DNA from: Streptomyces sp. NP160
GTDB lineage: Bacteria > Actinomycetota > Actinomycetes > Actinomycetales > Quadrisphaeraceae
Reading direction: 5' to 3'
DNA length: 64,000 bases
NCBI RefSeq assembly: GCF_006335115.1
Contig: NZ_VDMJ01000015.1
Coordinates: 156,627-220,626, forward strand
This document shows positions 57,356 to 64,000 of the stretch, in pieces. Each line of letters begins with the position of its first letter. The first letter of the stretch is position 1. The notes beneath the pieces are model-generated. The model did not search any database, was not told the origin of the DNA, and saw nothing but the letters and a program-made list of their open reading frames with translations. Made by a program: the position numbers and the translations under genes.

Positions 57356-58804
57356 GTGACCGCCGACGGCGCCGCTGCCGACCCGCTGACCCTCGGGCGA
57401 CGGGTCCGCTACCTGCGGACCCAGCGCGGCCTCACCCTCGACCAGCTGGCCGCGGACACCGGTGTCTCCGCGAGCCAGCTGTCGCTGGTGGAGAACGGGC
57501 ACCGCGAGCCCAAGCTGGGCCTGCTCTCGGCCCTCGCCACCGCGCTCGGCGTGCCGCCGGGGTCCCTGCTGGACCCAGAGCCGCCCACCCGCCGCGCCGC
57601 CCTCGAGATCGCCCTGGAGCGGGCCCAGTCGAGCCCGGCCTACGCCCGGCTCGGCCTCCCCTCCGTGCGGCCGTCCAAGACCCTGCCCACGGACGCCCTG
57701 GAGGTGCTGGTCGGGCTCCACGGCGAGCTGCGGCGCCGCGACGAGGCGGCCTCCGCCACCCCGGAGGAGGCCCGCCGCGCCAACACCGAGCTGCGGCAGA
57801 CCATGCGGGCGGTCCACAACCACCTGCCCGAGATCGAGGAGCTGGCGGAGCGGCAGCTGCGCGCCGCCAGGCACGCGGGCGGCCCGCTGACGCACCGCAC
57901 CGTGGCGCGCATGGCGGCCGACCTCGGCCTGACGATCATCCACGTCGACGACCTGCCGCACTCCACGCGGACCGTCACCGACCTGGAGAACGGCCGCATC
58001 TACCTGCCGCCGGTGTCGATCCCCGGCGGGCACGGGCTGCGCTCGCTGGCCCTGCAGGCCATGGCCCACCAGCTGCTCAAGCACTCCGCCCCGGTGGACT
58101 ACGCCGACTTCCTCCGCCAGCGCATGGAGATCAACTACTACGCGTCGGCGTGCCTGGTGCCCCGCACGCCCGCCTTGGAGCTGCTGTCCGCCGCGAAGGC
58201 CGCCAAGGACCTGGCCGTGGAGGACCTGCGCGACGCCTTCGGCATCACCCACGAGACCGCGGCCTGGCGCCTCACCAACCTCGCCATGCACGACCTCGGC
58301 ATCCCCGTGCACTTCCTGCGCGTCACCGAGGACGGCTCCCTCACCAAGGGCTACGAGGACGACGGGGTCGGCTTCCCCGCCGACGCCGGCGGCGCCGTGG
58401 AGGGCCAGTACGTGTGCCGCCGCTGGGCCGCGCGGGCCGTCTTCGGCCAGCGCGACCGCACCACGGAGTTCCACCAGTACACCGACACCCCGGCAGGCAC
58501 CTTCTGGTGCAGCGCGCAGACCGGCCGCGACGCCTCCGGCAGGCGCTTCTCCATCACGGTGGGCGTGCCCTACGTCCACGCCAAGTGGTTCCGCGGCCGC
58601 GACACCCAGGTCCGGGCGCGCTCCACGTGCCCGGAGGAGGGCTGCTGCCGCCGGCCCCCCGCGGACCTGGCGGACCGCTGGTCCGGGCGCAGCTGGCCGT
58701 CGGCCACCATGCACGCCCACGTGCTGGCGCCGCTGCCCACCGGGTCCTTCCCCGGCGTCGACGACGCCGAGGTCTACGCCTTCCTCGAGCGCCACGCCAC
58801 CTGA
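57356..58804 (+). CDS. ramB: RamB/ScfR-family transcriptional regulator
   Basis: A 482-residue XRE-type regulator. The N-terminal helix-turn-helix is LDQLAADTGVSASQLSLVEN (about 25-45). A long central region holds the IrrE-like peptidase-type domain characteristic of ScfR/RamB (HQLLKHSAPVDYADFL), and the C-terminal domain has a cysteine cluster CPEEGCCRRPP and short-chain acyl-CoA sensor features. RamB in corynebacteria and mycobacteria controls acetate and glyoxylate genes. The length agrees. The start GTG 57356 follows TAACGT by seven bases; the longer frame at 57311 is not needed. It is divergent from pckG. Confidence 0.92.
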   Translation: MTADGAAADPLTLGRRVRYLRTQRGLTLDQLAADTGVSASQLSLVENGHREPKLGLLSALATALGVPPGSLLDPEPPTRRAALEIALERAQSSPAYARLGLPSVRPSKTLPTDALEVLVGLHGELRRRDEAASATPEEARRANTELRQTMRAVHNHLPEIEELAERQLRAARHAGGPLTHRTVARMAADLGLTIIHVDDLPHSTRTVTDLENGRIYLPPVSIPGGHGLRSLALQAMAHQLLKHSAPVDYADFLRQRMEINYYASACLVPRTPALELLSAAKAAKDLAVEDLRDAFGITHETAAWRLTNLAMHDLGIPVHFLRVTEDGSLTKGYEDDGVGFPADAGGAVEGQYVCRRWAARAVFGQRDRTTEFHQYTDTPAGTFWCSAQTGRDASGRRFSITVGVPYVHAKWFRGRDTQVRARSTCPEEGCCRRPPADLADRWSGRSWPSATMHAHVLAPLPTGSFPGVDDAEVYAFLERHAT

Positions 58805-58855
58805 CCGGCCGCCGCTCCGCCACCGACCCTGCGAGAGACCTGGGAAGATCCTCCG

Positions 58856-59668
58856 ATGCCCACCGCCAGCCCGCTCGACCAGCAGCCGACGCCGCTCATG
58901 GTGATGACGGAGGACCGCCGTCGCATCGCGACCTACGACCTCGGCGCCTCCGACGGCCCGCCCGACGCGCCGGTGGTGCTCGCCGTCCACGGCTTCGCCT
59001 CCAGCTTCGTGGCCAACTACGTGCGCACCGGCTGGGCGCGCGACCTGCAGCGCGCCGGCGTGCGCGTGCTCGGCGTGGACCAGCGCGGCCACGGAGCCTC
59101 GGAGAAGCCGCACACCCGCGACGCCTACTCCCTGGACCACCTCGTCGAGGACCTGCGCGTGGTGCTGGACACCTACGGCGTGACCGAGGTGGCCTACGTC
59201 GGCTACTCGCTGGGCGCCCGCGTCGGCTGGCGCGCCGCCCTCGACATGCCCGAGCGCATCACCCGCGCCGTGCTCGGCGGCATCCCCGACGGCGCACCGC
59301 TGACCCGCTTCCGCGTGGAGGAGGCCCGCCACGCCCTCGCGACCGGCGAGACCCCGTCGGACCGGGTCACCGCCGGTTACCTGACCATGGCCAGCGCCGT
59401 GCCCGGCAACGACGTCAACGCGCTGGTCGCCCTCGTCGAGGGCCTGCGCCGCGGCGGGCCCGACGACGACCCCGACCCGCACGACCCGCCGCACATGCCG
59501 GTGCTCTTCGCCACCGGCAGCGAGGACGGCATCATCGAGGGCTCCAAGCGCCTGGCCGAGGCCACCCCCGGCGGCCGGTTCTACGAGATCCCCGGGCGCC
59601 ACCACTTCAACGCCCCCACCTCCCGGCAGTTCCGGGAGACGGCCATCGACTTCGTGCTCGGGCGCTGA
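58856..59668 (+). CDS. Alpha/beta-hydrolase
   Basis: A 270-residue protein. LAVHGFASSF is the oxyanion region, GYSLGARVGW contains the nucleophile elbow (Ser), and PGRHHFNAPTS the catalytic His; the acid is probably in FATGSEDGII. No signal peptide. Relatives include esterases, epoxide hydrolases and haloperoxidase-like enzymes; the substrate is unknown. ATG 58856 has GAAGAT six bases upstream. It converges with the PLP decarboxylase fusion, 19 bases apart. Confidence 0.9.
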   Translation: MPTASPLDQQPTPLMVMTEDRRRIATYDLGASDGPPDAPVVLAVHGFASSFVANYVRTGWARDLQRAGVRVLGVDQRGHGASEKPHTRDAYSLDHLVEDLRVVLDTYGVTEVAYVGYSLGARVGWRAALDMPERITRAVLGGIPDGAPLTRFRVEEARHALATGETPSDRVTAGYLTMASAVPGNDVNALVALVEGLRRGGPDDDPDPHDPPHMPVLFATGSEDGIIEGSKRLAEATPGGRFYEIPGRHHFNAPTSRQFRETAIDFVLGR

Positions 59669-59687
59669 CCCGGGGTCGCACCGGCGG

Positions 59688-61469
59688 TCAGGCGCACGGG
59701 ACGGCGTCGAGCACCACGACCGCCGCGGGCGGGCGGCCGTTGAACCGGCTGGCCGTGACCGAGGTGTACGCGCCCATCGTGGGGCTCACCACGACGTCGC
59801 CCACCTGCAGCCGCGGCATGGGCCAGCCGCGGGCGATGACGTCCAGGCCGCAGCACGTGGGGCCGGCGATGGTGACCGGCCCGGCCAGCGGGGCTCCGGC
59901 GAGCTCGGCCGCACCCAGCACCAGCGGCTGGACGTGCTCGGTCAGGACGTTCGACCAGCTGCCGTAGAGGCCGTCGTCGAGGTAGGCCCAGAGACCGTCG
60001 GGGCGCTCGGCCGTGCTGACCACCCGCGTGACCGCCGTGCCCGCCTCGGCCACCACCGCGCGCCCCGGCTCGGCGATCACCGTCATCCGGCCGTCCAGCG
60101 CTGCGAGCACCGGGCGCAGCGCTGCGGTGATCCGGGCGAGCGGGGTGGCGGGGGAGCCGTAGGAGACGGGGAAGCCGCCGCCGACGTCGAGGACGTCCAT
60201 CCGGATGCCGTGGCGCGCCTCCACCTCCTCGACCAGCGCCAGCGCCGAGGCCAGCGCCTCGACGAACGGCTCGACGGCGTCCATCTGGCTGCCCACGTGG
60301 TAGCTGACGCCGGCCACCCGCACGCCGCGGTCGACGGCGGTGGCGACGAGCCGCCGCGCCGTGGTCGCGTCGGCGCCGAACTTCCCCGACAGGTCCACGG
60401 CCGCCCGCCGGTCGCTGTGCGCCAGGCGCACGAGCGCCCGGCAGCCCTCGGGCAGGTCCAGCAGCTTGAGCAGCTCCACCTCGTTGTCGACGACGAAGAG
60501 CCGCACGCCCTGCGCCGCGGCCGCTGCCCGCTCGGCGCGGGTGGCGACCGGGTTGGTCCACACCAGCCGGTCACCGGCGACGCCCAGGCCCTCCAGCAGC
60601 TCGGCCTCGGCGGTGCTGGCCACGTCGAAGCGCGCCCCGGCGCCGGCCAGCGCCGCCAGCACCCGGGGGTGGTCGAGGGCCTTGACCGCGTAGTGGAGCT
60701 GCACGCCGGGCAGCTGGGCCTGGAGCTCTCGGTAGCTGGCGACGGCGACCGCCGGGTCCAGGACCAGCAGCGGGCTGCCGTGGCGGGCCACCAGCTCCTG
60801 CAGGCCGTCGGCTCCCCAGCGCGCCGCCAGCTCGCGGCACCGCACGGAGCGCAGCCCCCGGCCGCGCCCGCCGTCGTCGTCCTGCTCCGCCGCCGTGAGG
60901 TCCACGAGGCGTCCGACCGGTCCGGCCGCCTGCGGGGCCCGCTGCCGCCACCCGAGCGCCACCGTGGCCCGGTGGGCGAGCGCGGCGATGCCGTAGAAGG
61001 AGGCGTCGGAGACCACCTTGCCGACCAGGAGCGCCACGGCGGCCTGCGGGACGGCGAGCGCCGCCAGCCACAGGAGCGTCGGGCGCACGACGGCGTCGAC
61101 CGCCTCGGCCGGCCCGTACTCGGCGGCCGCCAGCCGCAGCGACCTCCGCGCGAGCGCCCACCCGCGCACCCCGGCCCGGCGCTGCTCCGCCACCACCTGG
61201 CCGACGGCGACGCCGTAGAAGCCGACGTTCTCCGCCGCGGTCGCCGCCAGCGCCGCGCGCAGCGGAGAGCCGGTCGCGCGCAGGACCGCGGTGCCGGCCA
61301 GGAGGAGCAGCGCGGTGCCCGCCAGCTCGCTCGGCAGGTAGCGGCGCACCCAGAAGCCCAGCGGACCGAGGCGCGCGGCCAGGCGCGCGGCCAGGCGGGC
61401 GGCCAGGGGCTGGAGCGGCAGGACGGCCCACCGGGTGGCCGGGGGCGCTGGGGTCGCCGAGCGGTGCAT
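59688..61469 (-). CDS. Fusion of a membrane domain with a fold-III PLP decarboxylase
   Basis: A 593-residue protein; ATG 61469 has GAGGAG six bases upstream. Residues about 1-190 are hydrophobic, with an internal duplication: [10 protein letters not shown]...NVGFYGV and [10 protein letters not shown]...DASFYGI. From about 215 the Orn/Lys/DAP decarboxylase barrel follows: HYAVKAL has the PLP lysine, SHVG-like [18 protein letters not shown] and [20 protein letters not shown] carries the catalytic Cys. Compared, from memory, with ornithine decarboxylase, the two acids that hold the distal amine are here Glu ([10 protein letters not shown]) and Cys (GPTCC), so the substrate probably differs. The fusion may couple catalysis to the membrane or to transport. 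Confidence 0.88.
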   Translation of the reverse strand: MHRSATPAPPATRWAVLPLQPLAARLAARLAARLGPLGFWVRRYLPSELAGTALLLLAGTAVLRATGSPLRAALAATAAENVGFYGVAVGQVVAEQRRAGVRGWALARRSLRLAAAEYGPAEAVDAVVRPTLLWLAALAVPQAAVALLVGKVVSDASFYGIAALAHRATVALGWRQRAPQAAGPVGRLVDLTAAEQDDDGGRGRGLRSVRCRELAARWGADGLQELVARHGSPLLVLDPAVAVASYRELQAQLPGVQLHYAVKALDHPRVLAALAGAGARFDVASTAEAELLEGLGVAGDRLVWTNPVATRAERAAAAAQGVRLFVVDNEVELLKLLDLPEGCRALVRLAHSDRRAAVDLSGKFGADATTARRLVATAVDRGVRVAGVSYHVGSQMDAVEPFVEALASALALVEEVEARHGIRMDVLDVGGGFPVSYGSPATPLARITAALRPVLAALDGRMTVIAEPGRAVVAEAGTAVTRVVSTAERPDGLWAYLDDGLYGSWSNVLTEHVQPLVLGAAELAGAPLAGPVTIAGPTCCGLDVIARGWPMPRLQVGDVVVSPTMGAYTSVTASRFNGRPPAAVVVLDAVPCA

Positions 61470-61614
61470 GCGGGGCTCCTCGCGGGGGCGGCTGGAGCGC
61501 CCAACCTGGCCCGGGCGCGGCTCCCGGCGCATCCGTGTCAGCACCTACCCGCCCAGGAGGTCCTCCCGGGTCCGGTGGGGGCCGGCGTCGGCGTCCTCCT
61601 CCCGGCGGCGGTCC

Positions 61615-61620
61615 TAGGCT
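61615..61620 (+). promoter_or_regulatory. Probable -10 box of glyS
   Basis: TAGGCT lies 40 bases before the glyS start, leaving room for a short leader with GGAGAGG. Confidence 0.45.
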
Positions 61621-61660
61621 GGAGCGTCCACCGACACGCCAGCCGGAGAGGGTCCCCGCC

Positions 61661-63091
<1,431 letters not shown>

Positions 63092-63115
63092 CCGCCCCTG
63101 CGGCAGTCCCCGCCC

Positions 63116-63160
63116 GAGCGGTCCGCAGGCCGTCTGCCCATGACGGCCTGCGGACCGCTC
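63116..63160 (+). terminator. Terminator after glyS
   Basis: A perfect 19 bp stem (63116-63134 with 63142-63160) and a 7-base loop, the longest perfect stem with an open loop in the window. A short run of A follows nearby. Confidence 0.9.
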
Positions 63161-63195
63161 CTGCGGAAACGCTGACCGCGACACGCCGACAGCCC

Positions 63196-63201
63196 TAGTG
63201 T
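63196..63201 (+). promoter_or_regulatory. Leaderless -10 box of the PilZ gene
   Basis: TAGTGT ends seven bases before GTG 63209 and excludes the in-frame GTG at 63200, which overlaps the box. Confidence 0.6.
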
Positions 63202-63208
63202 GGCCAGC

Positions 63209-63862
63209 GTGTTCGTGACCCCCGACCAGGTGCCGCCGGTGGGCGGCCCCGTGCGCCTCCTGCCGATCTCCGGGGGGCCCGAGCAGCGCGGCACGCTGTC
63301 CGACTGGAGCACGAGCCCCGCCGGGCTCGTCGCCACCGCCGTCGTCACCCTCGACGACGCCGCGGCCGCCTCCCTGGCCGACGAGCCGGTGTGGGCGCAC
63401 CTGCAGGGTGCCGGCGGAGCCGCCGTGGTCCTGGAGGCCGTCGCCGAGGGCACCGCCGTCGACGGCGAGCTGCTGCTGACCGGCGTCCTGGCGCTGGCCA
63501 CCGAGCAGCAGCGCGCCGAGCCGCGCGCCGACATCGCCCGCAGGGCGCAGCTGCGCGGCCGGGTGGCCGCCGCCGCCCGCACCATCGACCTGTCGCGCAC
63601 CGGCGCCCGCGTGGTGCTCGCCACCGACGCCGCCATGGCCAACTTCGGCGCCTCCGCTGACGACCAGGTGGAGCTCGTGGTGGAGGTCGACGCCGAGGAG
63701 ACCGTGGTCGCCTCCGCCCGCGTGGTCCGCGTCGACGCCCAGCGCTCCGAGGTGGCGCTCACCTTCATCGACCTGTCCGATGCCGACGCCACGCGCATCG
63801 AGCGCGCCGTGCTCGGGCAGATCAGCAGCGAGCGCGAGCAGGCCGGAGCCTCCGCCGGCTGA
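63209..63862 (+). CDS. PilZ-domain c-di-GMP-binding protein
   Basis: A 217-residue protein. The N-terminal half is a YcgR-like or unknown beta domain. The PilZ domain starts at about 107: RAQLR followed by TIDLSRTGARV, matching the RxxxR and (D/N)xSxxG motifs that bind c-di-GMP. No membrane segment is present. It would respond to the product of the cyclase at 51143. A leaderless start at GTG 63209 is supported by TAGTGT. Its target, perhaps motility or secretion, is not shown. Confidence 0.88.
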   Translation: MFVTPDQVPPVGGPVRLLPISGGPEQRGTLSDWSTSPAGLVATAVVTLDDAAAASLADEPVWAHLQGAGGAAVVLEAVAEGTAVDGELLLTGVLALATEQQRAEPRADIARRAQLRGRVAAAARTIDLSRTGARVVLATDAAMANFGASADDQVELVVEVDAEETVVASARVVRVDAQRSEVALTFIDLSDADATRIERAVLGQISSEREQAGASAG

Positions 63863-64000
63863 CCCGCGCCCCCAAGTCCGCGCCGCCTGGGAGGCGCCCG
63901 GGCCGCCGCTCCTCGATGGCACGGGGTGGCCCCGTGCCAGTCCTACTGGCACGGGGCCACCCCGTGCCAGTCAGGGAGTGGTGCCGATCCACCCAGCCAG
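63863..64000. other. Gene-free window end with a nested palindrome
   Basis: No coding sequence is recognised in the last 138 bp. It is occupied mainly by the nested palindrome at 63917-63969. Confidence 0.6.
63917..63969. repeat. Nested palindrome of two inverted hairpins
   Basis: TGGCACGGGGTGGCCCCGTGCCAGT (63917-63941) and its exact reverse complement (63945-63969) are separated by CCT. Each half is itself a hairpin with a 10 bp stem, so the element can fold as one long stem or as two hairpins. It could be a terminator for the PilZ gene or a mobile palindromic repeat. Confidence 0.8.

Overview
The window is chromosomal DNA from a high-GC actinobacterium (G+C clearly above 70%, most starts GTG). 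The gene order rne-rplU-rpmA-obg-proB-nadD-rsfS, then leuS-comEA-comEC-holA-rpsT-lepA-hemW-hrcA-dnaJ, then phoH-ybeY-corC-era-leuA-recO-uppS and finally glyS is the conserved actinobacterial core arrangement. A RamB-type regulator, GTP-dependent PEP carboxykinase, c-di-GMP genes and a full set of leaderless promoters suggest a free-living organism, possibly of the Kineosporiales (Kineococcus/Quadrisphaera type). That placement is inference. No prophage, insertion sequence, CRISPR array or resistance island is visible.

Layout. 1-2,930: a truncated secreted DUF4397 protein, a membrane-anchored unknown and a NYN-domain protein. 2,931-13,134: RNase E/G, ribosomal proteins L21 and L27, Obg, glutamate 5-kinase, NadD, RsfS, a histidine phosphatase and tRNA-Ala(GGC). 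13,184-19,279: acyl-CoA ligase, MscL, a ChaB-like protein, a 41-residue cysteine-rich protein, membrane proteins, a degenerate GGDEF protein and a UbiA-type prenyltransferase. 19,378-26,678: LeuRS, ComEA/ComEC, HolA and S20. 26,933-30,392: a three-gene operon of circularly permuted ATP-grasp, alpha-E and transglutaminase-like proteins, followed by a secreted amidase. 32,459-46,665: LepA, two GNAT paralogues flanking a MOSC protein, HemW, DUF4870, DUF3097, HrcA-DnaJ with a CIRCE operator, a Gmad2 lipoprotein, a HIT protein, a GH15 enzyme, PhoH and YbeY. 46,673-55,326: CorC-like protein, Era, an attenuated leuA, a diguanylate cyclase, a TspO-like protein, RecO and UppS. 55,404-63,862: PEPCK divergent from RamB/ScfR, an alpha/beta hydrolase, a membrane domain fused to a PLP decarboxylase, GlyRS and a PilZ protein.

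How the genes work together. Most serve translation and ribosome biogenesis (L21, L27, S20, Obg, RsfS, Era, YbeY, LepA, LeuRS, GlyRS, RNase E) or DNA maintenance (HolA, RecO, ComEA/EC). An active GGDEF protein with an I-site, a degenerate one and a PilZ receptor form a c-di-GMP set. RamB and PEPCK face each other across a palindromic operator and probably govern growth on acetate and gluconeogenic carbon.

The most interesting signals are: the leuA leader, with a Leu-rich peptide overlapping mutually exclusive stems and a possible pseudoknot; the free-standing 41-residue protein ending like the redox tail of ribonucleotide reductase; the membrane/PLP-decarboxylase fusion with altered substrate-contact residues; the uncharacterised ATP-grasp/alpha-E/transglutaminase operon; a palindromic repeat family with a 41-42 bp period at two intergenic loci; and widespread leaderless promoters (a TANNNT-like box ending 6-8 nt before the start codon), which settle many start sites.
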